This document shows, piece after piece, positions 33,766 to 45,237 of a stretch of 64,000 nucleotides of DNA (positions are counted from its first letter, which is position 1; the number at the start of each line of letters is the position of its first letter). The DNA is taken from contig JAOANR010000002.1 in assembly GCA_030278955.1 (NCBI GenBank), positions 6,871,982 through 6,935,981 of the forward strand, read 5' to 3'. This stretch comes from Hygrophila difformis. Its lineage: Eukaryota > Streptophyta > Magnoliopsida > Lamiales > Acanthaceae. The notes beneath the pieces were generated by a model that worked only from the letters and a program-made list of their open reading frames with translations, did no database searches and had not been told where the DNA came from. The position numbers were made by a program, and so were the translations under genes.

Positions 33766-36212
33766 TGTAACACCCCGGTTTAATTAACACATGATTAATT
33801 TAATTAATTGTGGTTAATTAACAAAGGATTTATTATATGGATATTTTGTAGATATGATTTTAATGAAGTGGGAGAATGAGTGGGTTCAAACCCAAAAGTT
33901 AATAAGAGCTCAAGTGCTCAAGTGAGTGCATTATGGTAGAAATGACTCAAGACAAGTGCACCAACTCACTAATCCATCTTCCGACCCGACCCATGATCCG
34001 ACCCGGGTTGACCCATACCCATTTAAAACTCCCAATTCAGCCCCCATAACTTCATTTTGGCCTCTCAACACTCAAAATTAGGGCTCATCCCGTTTTTGAG
34101 AGCAAAGGTGGAGAAAAGTGGTTTTGTGGAGAGATTTTGGTGTCCTTGAGCTCAAATCAAGTAGGGGAACTTGATATATTACTTGAGGTAAGTAATTTCC
34201 ATCATCCAATTCATGTTTTTATGAAGTTTGAAGTGGTTTTTGGTGGGTGTTTGGTTGGTGACGGGTTTGGATGATTTTGGTCGGATTTTTGTAGATCGGC
34301 TTGAATCAAAGCTTGGAATCAACGAATCGAAGGTTGATTATTGTTGGAAGACTTCAGGCAAGGGATTATATTGCTTAAATTACGTGTTTGGGGGGTATTT
34401 GGGGGTCGGATTCCGGCGAAATCTCCGGAAAACCGATTGGAAAATCGGAGAAGACGATGAACAGTAACTGCTACAGTAACTACTACGGTACTGCTACAGT
34501 ACCTGTACAATAGTTACTGCGGTAACTCGCGTAGTTACCGCAGTAATTCGCCACAGTAATTACCACGGTAATTTGAACAGTAATTACCACGGTAATTTGA
34601 AAAGTAACTACCACAGTAACTTGTACAGTAGTTACCGCAGTAACTCGCTACAGTAGTTACCGCAGTAACTCGCTACAGTAATCGCTACAGTACTGGGCTG
34701 CGTATGTCATGCGTTTTACGCGCGCGGGTACGCAGTGTGCGCAGAAAGGCCCTGTTTGGCCCCCTTTTTGTGCGATTTTGATTCTATAATAATGTTTTCT
34801 TTGCACCAATTATTGTTATGACTTCCCCAAATGTTATTGGTAAACTGTGGGTTAATCAATTGGCCCGTGGGGTTGTTGAATTGCTTATGAGAACTGTTGA
34901 ATTATGATATCATTAAGTATATGTGGATTATTGGATTATATCCTTAATGCGTTAGCCTAGGAGGCTATGTATTGAATTCCTTATATGTTGAGAAGCATGC
35001 GAACCTAGTGTGTAGGTGCTTGAATATCACTGTATTGTCATATGCATGTTATTGCATTGGAATTGACGGTTATTAACCCGATGGGTTGTTATGATGTTTA
35101 TGACTGATCGGGCAACCTTTACCGGTGTTGTTGAGTCCCGATGACCCTGCGGGGTGGATTATTGGTTGTTATTCCTGTTGGCCCTTTTGGGCTGGTTATT
35201 ATAATGCATGGTATTGCATTATGAATGGATGGACATAATGGAAATGTCTGATCGGGCAGCCTTTACCGGTGTTGTTGAGTCCCGATGGCCCTGCGGGGTG
35301 ATTATTAGGTTGTGATGCCTGTGATTTGGCTGTGATGCCGTGATTTGGCTGTTATGCCTGTGATTGGGCTGTGATGCCTGTGGTCCCTGCGGGGATGTGT
35401 ATGTTACCCTGTAACGGGTTGGAGTTGATGATATCCTCACCCGTGGGTTCATACCGCCCGGGTTTAGGTTGTCGGCTAGGCATATTCATTGCATTTGCAT
35501 ATAGGGTAGATAGGTGTATGTTAGGTCATGCATCACGTGCATAAATTGTATGATCGTGGTTAAAGCACCGGTATGGGACGGTGTGGTGTTTAACTGCTTT
35601 ATTATATTCTGCCGTTATTAATATGTTTATTTATTACCTATATTTACTATCTTGAGATGTGGTTCTGTTTTCCCTTACTCCCCGGCACGTAGCCTTGCTC
35701 AGTACGTTGTACTGACCCCCTTTGCTTTTGTCTGTTTTATAGATCCTGCCGGAGGTACTGGAGCATGACTGGGTTTGGGGTATTGAGAGATCACATAGAT
35801 AGGAGTTTTTATGTTTATCTTACATGATTATGTGATAGTCTATTGCTTATTATGACTTGGATTTTATGCTAGTTGAGGCCTGTTTGCCTAGAATCTGCTT
35901 TCTGTCGGCCGGTGGCCTTATGTGATTTACACTTTGGGCTGGTAGCCCTGTTTGAGATATTGGTATGCTGTTGAGAGGCTTGCAGTCTGGATGAGCTGCT
36001 GGAATGTTTATTTGATTATGATGGTGAGACCTCCTATGTGCTTATGTGTTTTATTTGTTTTAGCTTCCGCAATAAACTGGATTAATCAGATGATCACTTT
36101 AGGTTTACCCAGTGTTGTACTAGCTGTTTTAAATTAGCTGGCCACTAGTTTAGGATAGTTAGTATAGCGGTAATGCTTGCGAAAATCAGGTTTGAATTTT
36201 CGGTGCGTTACA
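33766..36212 (+). repeat. Tekay 5' LTR (2447 bp)
   Basis: Starts TGTAACACCCC and ends GCGTTACA, giving terminal inverted TGTAAC/GTTACA. It contains a GTAACT-type repeat field (34455-34692). It also holds a segment starting CTGATCGGGCA that occurs twice (about 35104 and 35250), each with CCTTTACCGGTGTTGTTGAG. The 35952-36137 open frame has no known domain. Confidence 0.9.
34455..34692 (+). repeat. GTAACT/AGTTAC repeat field in the Tekay LTR
   Basis: About 20 variants of a 10-12 base unit such as ACAGTAACT and GGTAATT in both orientations, including a perfect inverted repeat GCGGTAACT / AGTTACCGC (34519-34541, 5-base loop). A homologous field lies at 41150-41385 in the other LTR. Not CRISPR-like, because unit and spacer are not regular. 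Confidence 0.7.
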
Positions 36213-36215
36213 GAG

Positions 36216-36228
36216 TGGTATCAGAGCC
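36216..36228 (+). other. Tekay primer-binding site (tRNA-iMet)
   Basis: TGGTATCAGAGCC starts three bases after the LTR end, complementary to the initiator methionine tRNA 3' end as in most chromoviruses. Confidence 0.85.
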
Positions 36229-37057
36229 TGTGTGCTCTTTTATCTTATTAAAACTTGTTTAGACATAGGTGGTGAGCTGTGTGTGGGGTATATATAACAT
36301 AGAATTGCATTTTTACTATATCTGATTATTACTGCGCGCACCATGTTAATTCACAGTTGGGGAACTGTTAGGGAACCATGGTACTCTAGTCAGGATCCTT
36401 GTTATCTCACAGTCATTGAGGTCTATGAATGACTTTTGATCGATTATTTAATTTTGTCGTTTATATATATTGCTTTGTATACGATTGGTGATTTCTGCTA
36501 ACATTGTTTGTTGATGTTGTAAACTAAGTTGGCTGAATATTTTTGAAAGGCCTCATGGAAGCCTGGGCTATTCGAATGGCGATCCAAGCGGGATCAATCT
36601 GTTGAATGGTGTTCAGATGGGTTTGACGTACCCTCGAGAGTGAGATAGGGTACTGGGAAAGTCTCCATAGTGCGATAACTCATTGGGGTGATATAGATAA
36701 TTGCAGTCCGCCTGCATGCGAAGGATGGTGGAAACCATTTCTTAGTTATGCCAGTAAGGGTATAGTCGGATTTGGTTAGAAAGAATAATGATTTGAAGTG
36801 GCATAGAATTGACACTGGGTCAATCAAAATAACATTAGATGGTTCTCGAAGCGTTGAATGCCTGTCGCGTGAGACGAGGCAAGGTGACGGGGCCGATATC
36901 ACTAGGGCGAGTCCAAACTAGGGGACTTCCTAGTATGTCATTTTTATTTGATGGAAACGTTATGTTGATTGATAACGTTGTGGGCATGTGTGTAATTCTT
37001 GTATCGTAGGTGTTTCTTCTTGACTCTCTGGTTGAGAGATAAACTCGTTTCCCTGTT
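36229..37057 (+). other. Tekay leader and eroded gag region
   Basis: This is where the leader and gag should be. I find no frame with capsid or zinc-knuckle motifs. The region has probably suffered deletion and heavy mutation. Confidence 0.45.
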
Positions 37058-37477
37058 ATGAGAATTATTTATGTCGCATTTTGTGTTGTGGTTATTGTGT
37101 TTGATTCTGGAGTCTCATGTTCATTCGGGACTCTGAATTTCATTCGTAAGCATGGAATAGATGCTACCACTGCTGCGAAACGTTCTGCCTTAGTACTGTG
37201 CGCTTCGGAAGCCTCGTGTTCTTTAGTGGCTTTGCGAATTGTGCAAGAGCACGGAGTAGGACCGTTGGCGCCCTACCACATGCTAGTTTCTTTACCTTCG
37301 GGTGATAATATTCGAAGTGATCATTTAATGAAAGATGCTGTGTTGAGCATTGAGAGTTGTGTTAGGGCTGACCTGGTGGTCTTTAGCCTGGCTGGTTTTT
37401 TACGTACTATTGGGCATGGATTGGCTGTTTGCCATCGTGCTGTGATTGATTGTGGTGTTCCACGATTATGCTTTTAG
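37058..37477 (+). pseudogene. Tekay protease remnant
   Basis: The frame contains VFDSGVSCSF, which corresponds to the aspartic-protease active-site region (D-S-G), and later LVSLPSGDNIRSDHL and GHGLAVCHRAVIDC, matching the segment between protease and RT in Tekay/Del elements. The second half is altered and the frame closes at 37477. Confidence 0.65.
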
Positions 37478-37483
37478 GATTCT

Positions 37484-40449
37484 TTGGGTAAGTGTGTTTC
37501 TTACCGCCCTTCTTTGATTCCACCTACTATTAGTGTGGTTTCTGTTGCTGCGTTGTGTGATTTGATGCACAGGGGTTGTTCTCTTTCCCTGTGGCACATG
37601 AGGGATCTTCGAGCAGAGGTTCCTGCTGCTTCGAGTGTCCCTGTTGTCTCGGAGTTCGGGGATGTATTTCCCGACGAAATTCCTGGTCTCCCACCCGCTC
37701 GGGAGATTGATTTTACTATCAAGCTGATGCCTGATGCAGCTCCTATTTCTAAGGCTCCTTACCGGATGGCTCCTGCTGAGTTGAAGGATCAATTGAGTGA
37801 GCTTACTAGTAAGGGGTATATCTAGCCGAGTAGCTCGCCTTGGGGAGCTCATGTACTGTTTGTTAAGAATAAGGATGGGTCGATGAGGATGTGCATCGAC
37901 TACAGGGGTTTGAACCGAATCACAGTGAAGAACAAGCATCCTTTACCTCGGATTGAGGATCTATTTTATTAGTTGAGAGGAGCCAGTATATTTAGTAAGA
38001 TTGATTTGAGATCGGGCTACCATCAGATAAGGGTGGCGGAGGCTGATAGGTCTAACACAGCTTTCAGAACTCGTGGTAGACATTTTGAATTCCCTGTCAT
38101 GCCTTTTGGTTTGACTAACGCACCAGCGATCTTCATGGATCTTATGCATAGGGTATTTCGTCCCCTGCTGGATGTGTGCGTGGTTGTTTTCATAGATGAT
38201 ATTCTGGTCTATTCGCCGACTCGTGAGGCACATGCTGGCCACCTGAGGACAGTGTTGAACACATTGCGAGAGCATAAGTTATATGCTAAACTCTCTAAAT
38301 GTGAGTTCTGGTTGGAGAAGGTGTCGTTTCTGGGCCACATTGTTTCTGGTGAAGGTGTTGCAGTTGACCCAGCTAAGGTGGAAGCGGTACTAAAGTGGCA
38401 AGCCCCGAAGAATGTGGGAGAGATCAAAAGTCTTGGGTCTTGTTGGCTACTAGCGCCGTTTCATTGAGGGGTTCTCTAATATTGCTAGACCTCTGACTAG
38501 ATTATTGAGGAAAAATTTCAAATTCAGATGGGATGATGCTTGTGAGCAAGCATTCAAATTACTGAAGAAAAAAGTGATAGAGGTACCTGTTTTGGTACTA
38601 CCTGATGATTCAGGCGAGTATGAAGTTTACACGGATGCGTTACTTAAGGGTTTAGGTTGTGTGTTGATGCAAAAGGGCAATGTGATTGCTTATGCATCTC
38701 GACAGCTTAAGCCACATGAGCAAAACTACCCGACTCATGACTTGGAGATGGCGGCGGTAGTGCATGCTCTGAAGATCTGGAGACACTATTTATATGGGGC
38801 AAAATGTAGAATCTATTCAGATCATAAGAATTTGAAGTGTTTGTACACCTCAGACCACATGAGTGGCAAACAAAGGAGGTGGATGGAGTTATTGCAGGAC
38901 TATGACATAGACATTCAGTACATTGAGGGAAAGGCAAACCGGGTGGTAGATGCCTTGAGCAGGAAGGAGCATCATTCAGTGGCATGCTTGGAAGTGATGC
39001 CTGAATGGCGCAGGGAGCTACTCAGACTTGAGGTTCAGGTAGTTCCTGTTGGCTATGTTCAGCACACCTTAATCATGATAGTTACTGCATCATCTTTGAT
39101 TGATGAGATATTTGCTAGTCAGCATGATAGCAGGGAGATAGTGCATTTAGAAGTGTTGTGATGAACTGAAGAAGAAGGTCATGGATGAGGCTCACATAAC
39201 TCTTTATTCTGTTCACCCAGGGGTCACAAAGATGTATAAAGACATCCGACAGACTTACTGGTGGAACAACATGAAGAGGGAGATAGTTGATTATGTGGCT
39301 AAGTATGCGACCTGTCAGCGTGTGAAGGTTAAGCACATGAGGCCAATGGGTTTGCTACAGCCTTTAGCAGTACTTGAATGGAAGTGGGAATCCATTTCCA
39401 TGGATTTTGTGACCGGATTTCCTCAGATGGTGAGGAAGATGGACACTATCTGGGTAGTGGTGGATCGATTGACAAAGAGTGCAGTGTTCATACCCATGAA
39501 ACTGACATGGAGTATGAGCTAGCTTACACAGGCTTATAGTCAGCATGTTGTCAAAAGGTTTGGGATTCCCAAGGAGATTGTGTCTGATCGGGATGCCAGA
39601 TTTCTGTCCAAGTTTTGGAAGGATGTGCAGGCAGCGTTTGGCACACAGATTAGCATGAGTACTGCATGGCATCCTCAGTCAGATGGTCAGACAGAGAGGA
39701 CCATAAGAACTTTAGAGGATATGTTGCGAGCTTGTGCACTGGACTTTCAGGGTAGTTGGAAGAATCACCTCAGTTTGGTGGAGTTCAGTTACAATAACAG
39801 TTACCATGCAAGTATTGGTATGGCCCCCTTCGAGGCATTGTATGGGAGAAAGTGTAGGAGTCCTTTTAGTTGGAATGATTCAACAGATAAGGTGAATGTG
39901 GGTCCTGAAATGATTGAGCAGACTGTGGAGTTGGTGAGGATCATTAGGGACCGTATGAAAGAAGCTCAGGACAGACAGAAGAGCTATGCTGATTTAGCCC
40001 GTCGAGAGGTGGAGTTTGAGGTTGGTGATAGGGTAATACTACGGGTATCGCCTATGTGAGGGATATGCCGGTTCGGTAAGAAGGGCAAGCTGAGCCCGAG
40101 ATACATTGGACCCTATGAGATTGTGAAGAGAGTTGGTAAAGTGGTTTATATGTTGGTTTTGCCATTTGAAGTGGGTCGAGCTCATGATGTTTTCATGTTT
40201 CTCAACTCAGGAATTTGGTATCCGACCCAACTAAGATTATCCAACCGGATGTGATTGAATTGGATACGAGTCTTGAGTATGGGGAGTATCCTGTTCGCAT
40301 AAGTGATGTGAAGGAGAAGGTTGAGGCACAAAACCATTCCGGTGGTTAAGGTATTGTGGTCTAGGCTCGAAACTGAAGCTGCTACTTGGGAGACCGATAA
40401 CAATATGTTGGAGCGATAACCTGAATTGGATTTGACTCCAAATCAATGA
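37484..40449 (+). pseudogene. Tekay RT, RNase H, integrase and chromodomain-like tail, broken
   Basis: [40 protein letters not shown] and the catalytic FIDD at 38189-38200. TAG codons stand at 37823-37825 and 37970-37972 where glutamine fits. A frameshift near 38450 precedes RNase H (38505-39161; [14 protein letters not shown]). Integrase: the finger region at 39181-39330 has lost one zinc-binding Cys (YATC instead of the usual CxxC); the core follows (SMDFVTGFP; VSDRDARF; DGQTERT). Stops at 39520-39522 and 40057-40059. The C-terminal part ends in VKVLWSRLE and EAATWE, as in chromovirus chromodomains. Confidence 0.88.
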
Positions 40450-40496
40450 GGTAACCTATCTAATCCATGTTCTTGCATTCGAGGACGAATGATCCT

Positions 40497-40510
40497 AAGG
40501 GGGGAGGGAT
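40497..40510 (+). other. Tekay polypurine tract
   Basis: AAGGGGGGAGGGAT lies immediately before the 3' LTR start, the standard plus-strand primer position. Confidence 0.8.
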
Positions 40511-42673
40511 TGTAACACCCCGGTTTAATTAACACATGATTAATTTAATTAATTGTGGTTAATTAACAAAGGATTTATTATATGGATATTTTGTAGATAT
40601 GATTTTAATGAAGTGGGTTTAAACCCAAAAGTTAATAAGAGCTCAAGTGCTCAAGTGAGTGCATTATGGTAGAAATGACTCAAGACAAGTGCACCAACTC
40701 ACTAATCCATCTTCCGACCCAACCCATGATCCGACCCGGGTTGACCCATACCCATTTAAAACTCCCAATTCAGCCCCCATAACTTCATTTTGGCCTCTCA
40801 ACACTTAAAATTAGGGCTCATCCCATTTTTGAGAGCAAAGGTGGAGAAAAGTGGTTTTGTGGAGAGATTTGGTGTCCTTGAGCTCAAATCAAGTAGAGGA
40901 ACTTGATATAACACTTGAGGTAAATAATTTCCATCATCCAATTCATGTTTTTATGAAGTTTGAAGTGGTTTTTGGTGGGTGTTTGGTTGGTGATGGGTTT
41001 GGATGATTTTGGTTGGATTTTTGTAGATCGGCTTGAATCGAAAATTGGAATCAACGAATCGAAGGTTGATTATTGTTGGAAGACTTCAGGCAAGGGATTA
41101 TATTACTTAAATCTTCGGAAAACCGATTGGAAAATCGGAGAAGACGATGAACAGTAACTGCTACAGTAACTACTACGGTACTGCTACAGTACCTGTATAG
41201 TAGTTACCGCGGTAACTCGCGTAGTTACCGCAGTAATTCGCCACAGTAATTACCACGGTAATTTGAACAGTAATTACCATGGTAATTTGAACAGTAACTA
41301 CCACAGTAACTTGTACAGTAGTTACTGCAGTAACTCGCTGCAGTAGTTACCGCAGTAACTCGCTACAGTAATCGCTACAGTACTGGACTGCGTATGTCAT
41401 GCGTTTTACGCGCGCGAGTGCGCAGTGTGCGCAGAAAGGCCCTGTTTGGCCCCCGTTTTGTGCGATTTTGATTCTATAACAATGTTTTCTTTGCACCAAT
41501 TATTGTTATGACTTCCCCAAATGTTATTGGTAAACTGTGGATTAATCAATTGGCCCGTGGGGTTGTTGAATTGCTTATGAGAACTGTTGAATTATGATAT
41601 CATTAAGTATATGTGGATTATTGGATTATATCATTAATGTCTTAGCCTAGGGGGCTATGTATTGAATTCCTTATATGTTGAGAAGAATGCGAACCTAGTG
41701 TGTAGGTGCTTGAATATCACTGTATTGTCATATGCATGTTATTGCATTGGAATTGACGGTTATTAACCCGATGGGTTGTTATGATGTTTATGACTGATCG
41801 GGCAGCCTTTACCGGTGTTGTTGAGTCCCGATGACCCTGCGGGGTGGATTATTGGTTGTTATTCCTGTTGGCCCTTTTGGGTTGGTTATTATAATGCATG
41901 GTATTGCATTATGAATGGATGGACATATTGGAAACGTCTGATCGGGCAGCCTTTACCGGTGTTGTTGAGTCTCGATGGCCCTGCGAGGTGATTATTAGGC
42001 TGTGATGCCTGTGATTTGGCTGTGATGCCCGTGATTTGGCTGTTATGCCTGTGATTGGGTTGTGATGCATGTGGTCCATGCGGGGATGGTGTATGTTACC
42101 CTGTAACGGGTTGGAGTTGATGATATCTTCACCCGTGGGTTCATACCGCACGGGTTTAGGTTGCCGGCTAGACATATTCATTGCATTTGCATATAGGGTA
42201 GATAGGTGTATGTTAGGTCATGCATCACGTGCATAAATTGTATGATCGTGGTTAAAGCACCGGTATGGGACGGTGTGGTGTTTAACTGCTTTATTTATAT
42301 TCTTCCGTTATTAATATTTTTATTTATTACCTATATTTACTATCTTGAGATGTGGTTATGTTTTCCCTTACTCCCCGGCACGTAGCCTTGCTCAGTACGT
42401 TGTACTAACCCCCTTTGCTTTTGTCTGTTTTATAGATCCTGCCAGAGGTACTGGAGCATGACTGGGTTTGGGGTATTGAGAAATCACATAGATAGGAATT
42501 TTTATGTTTATCTTACATGATTATGTGATACTCTATTGCTTATTATGACTTGGATTTTATGCTAGTTGAGGCCTGTGTGCTTAGAATCTGTTTTCTGTCG
42601 GCCGGTGGCCTTATGTGATTTACACTTTGGGCTGGTAGCCCTGTTTGAGATATTGGTATGCTGTTGAGAGGCT
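40511..42673 (+). repeat. Tekay 3' LTR, right end lost
   Basis: Collinear with the 5' LTR apart from small indels: it lacks about 45 bases near 41110 that are present at about 34380-34425. It ends at GAGAGGCT (42666-42673). The corresponding 5' LTR continues for about 230 more bases, so the tail was lost or replaced. Confidence 0.88.
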
Positions 42674-43852
42674 GTCCACCATCACCACCTCCATCTTCAG
42701 TTTCCGTCGCTGCCTTCACCACAATTTCAATCCAATTTCCGGCGAGCTCTCCATTTCCGGCCACCTCCTGTTGCCGCCCCTCTTCAGCAACAGCCGCTAC
42801 TTTCATCCATCTCCAGCCACCTCCCAACATCAAGAAGACCCCCGGTTGATCCTGCACCACCGCCGATCAGCTCCCCAAATCCAACAACCACTTCCGGAAG
42901 CCCCTACATCAACATCATCCTCCATTTCCGGCATCATCTCACCACCGTGTCCATCGTCCTCTCCAGATCTGCCACCTCCATGTCCGGTCATCTTCTCAAG
43001 TTTTCAGGCAGCCCAACAGCATCGTCTCCCTCCTCTAAGCCTTGCTACGACGCCAAGCCTTCAACAGATAAGACGCTAGCCAGCCTCCGGGAATGTCACG
43101 TCGTCCAACCGAGAGCTTCATGTCGTCAGACTGACGACGCCATCCCCTCTCATGTCGTCCAACAGAGAGTTTTAGTTGTTTTTATTTTATTTTTCATTTT
43201 AGTTGTTAACCAAGAATTTTTTGTTGATTGATATTGATGAAGATGGTTACAATGATTGAGGAATGGAATTACAGAAATTATGAATAAAAGCTATAATGGA
43301 ACAAGAAATTACGGAATGGAAGAAAAACAAGAAAAAACTAGCAGAAAGGAAAAACTTGCAGGAAGTAAAATATTGAAATGTGTCCTCTTGGGTGTGTGTA
43401 GATGCCCTTGCTCCCATGTCCCCATCAGCCTTTTATAGGGGATTGGGTGATGTATGTCTTCAGCAGAGTCTTCAAAATCCCGGATTCTGCTCCGTTGACA
43501 GGTGCACTGCATTGATGTTGGAATCCTCTCCTCTTTGACTGTTGATTCTGTAACTGTCCCTGCTTCCACCATCCTTTCCAAGGCTGCAGCCTCTCGAACC
43601 TCAGTGCCCGTGATTCTCTCCAAGTTCTTAATGCTGCCATGATTCGTCCGGATAGATCTATGAGTTGGATGGCGGCTCCTTGCCCGTGTCCCGAATAACT
43701 CTTCAATTGGACCGGACCGGGCCTCGAAAGATGAATTGGCTGAATTAATTGGGCCAAGTAAATTAACTTAATTGGGCCTAATATTTTATAGGGTTAACAG
43801 ATGCCCCCCTCGCGCAATTTGTCTGATTAGCCTTTAAGACAGATTTGCGCAT
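42674..43852. other. Unassigned block with divergent promoter signals
   Basis: Begins where the Tekay LTR stops matching. 42674-43080 is C-rich and translates to Pro/Ser-rich low complexity with no domain. 43095-43170 has a repeated TGTCGTCCAAC unit and the 17-bp palindrome GTCGTCAG-A-CTGACGAC (43122-43138). 43180-43380 is AT-rich. A perfect minus-strand TATA (CCTATAAAAGG, 43429-43439) follows, then GC-moderate sequence to 43850. It resembles the leader and U3 of an LTR element or a divergent gene, but I cannot identify either. Confidence 0.4.
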
Positions 43853-43904
43853 TTGATCCATGTTCTCTTAGACTCAACGGTAAACCCTAGGCCCAATAAG
43901 GGAT

Positions 43905-43915
43905 CTATAAAAAGG
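43905..43915 (+). promoter_or_regulatory. TATA box for the PMD gene
   Basis: CTATAAAAAGG, followed about 25-40 bases on by a C/T-rich start region (TTTTTCGTTCCTC). A second strong TATA faces the other way at 43429-43439, about 470 bp upstream, so the interval could be a bidirectional promoter. Confidence 0.5.
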
Positions 43916-43949
43916 CAAAAACCCTCATTGGCTCAAACTTTTTTTGCTC

Positions 43950-44615
43950 TTTTTTTCGTTCCTCAAAAATTTTCTTCCCTTCTCTTCTTCCTCCTTAAGT
44001 CGCCGGCCACCACCCAGGAAAACTCCAGTCGCCTGTCGTGTAACGTTGCCAGACCACTGCTGCTCCGCCGCGAGCGCCGTCAGTATCCTCCGGGTGTCGT
44101 CATCGAGTCTTCAATCGCCGAGCGCCCCGTTTGTCGAGCCGCCATCGTCGCCGTTGGGGCGCCTGGGGAGCCGCCATCGCTGCCGCCACCAACATACTCT
44201 CAGGCCGCCAGCCTCTTCGGGGAAGCCGCCAGCTTGCTCGCCCGGCCGCCAGCATACCCTTGCCCGGCCGCCAGCTTCGCCAGGCCGCCAGCCTCGCCCG
44301 GCCGCCAGCTACGTGGTAGCCGCCACTCGTCGCCGCCAGCCTCCCGAGTTGGGCCGCCAGCTTCATCCCGCTGCCTTCGCTTGCCTGCCGCCAACACTAG
44401 CGAGTCGCCAACCCGGGTGCTACCAACAGGTCTTCGAGCGCTGCCACGTCCGGAAGAAGCTGCCAACGAGGAGGCCGCCAGCGAAGGAGAGTGCCGCCAT
44501 CTCTCCGAACCCGCCGCCAGCTGGGGTGCCGCCATCTGCTAGGCCGCCGCCAACTCCTCTAGTCCGCGCCGCTCACATTGGACTGAATCGGCTTATTTTT
44601 TTACTCATGGATGAG
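43950..44615 (+). other. Possible first exon of the PMD gene (proline/alanine-rich)
   Basis: Strikingly GC-rich against AT-rich flanks, with many CAGGCCGCCAGC-type repeats that give QAAS and RPPAS peptide units like those in the exon at 45238-45641. A good splice donor GATGAG|GTTAGC is at 44615/44616. The frame reading QAAS closes with a TAG at 44540-44542, while the frame open to the donor reads RPPAS, so how this joins the next exon is unresolved. The real start codon is uncertain. Confidence 0.35.
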
Positions 44616-45237
44616 GTTAGCTCTCATTGTCCTAATATCTTGTTCTAATGTTTTGTTGCCAAGACATGAATTTTTAGAGCATGCTAAGACCAAAGATTAG
44701 GAATTCGAAGTGTATGCCTCATTGAGTGGATTCGAAGTGTATGCCTATGCCTCATTGAATTGCATGTTCCGGCTTGTCTCTGATCTTTGATACCTTGAAT
44801 TGCACCCGTGGCTTGTTTCACATCACTAGCTAGCAATACGTAAATGAATGGAGCATTGGGTGTTAGTTGCATTTTGGAATCATGGATTGTTTCTGTTCTT
44901 GCACTGTATTCAACACTCTGAATTGCTCAGGCAGCTTGTTTCGCACCATTAGTTGTATGTATCACTAACTGTAGATGTTAAGTGAACCTCTCAACCACAT
45001 GTTGATCTTGAATTGCATCTAACACCATGTTTGTTTGATAACACATAGAAGTTACCCCATGTTTGTTTGATGAAACATAGGAGTTACCAAATCATCACCA
45101 CAAGTTTGATTCCTGATGAGCATGCCTCAATCGTTTTACATAGTATTTTAGAACACCATGTCATGCTAGTTGCTTGTCTGTTGTTTTTTTGATTGAGTGT
45201 CTCTCAAACACATTGCATTTTTTAACATAGAATTTAG
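44616..45237 (+). other. Probable intron, AT-rich, no gene
   Basis: Bounded by GTTAGC and ...GAATTTAG. It contains short direct repeats (ATTCGAAGTGTATGCC near 44702 and 44730; CATGTTTGTTTGAT near 45027 and 45058). No ORF worth calling. Confidence 0.4.

Larger units (their letters stand above)
33766..42673 (+). mobile_element. Ty3/gypsy chromovirus, Tekay/Del type, right LTR truncated
   Basis: Plus-strand element inserted in the copia gag. The 5' LTR is at 33766-36212 and the PBS TGGTATCAGAGCC (36216-36228) matches initiator tRNA-Met. A protease remnant and then RT, RNase H, integrase and a chromodomain-like C-terminus run to about 40449. The polypurine tract is at 40497-40510, and the 3' LTR starts at 40511 but stops matching at 42673. 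Most of gag is missing or unreadable. Several in-frame stops make it inactive. The truncated end prevents checking the target duplication (left flank TAATA). Confidence 0.88.

Noticed and set aside
34455..34692. Possible CRISPR-like array
   Set aside because: Units vary in length and orientation with no uniform spacers, and it is duplicated as part of an LTR in a plant genome.
43944..44648. A 234-codon plus-strand protein in the GC-rich block
   Set aside because: Its codons give Arg/Pro repeats from a shifted reading of the same GCCGCCAG units. The frame does not join in phase with the downstream exon, so I list the region only as a possible exon.
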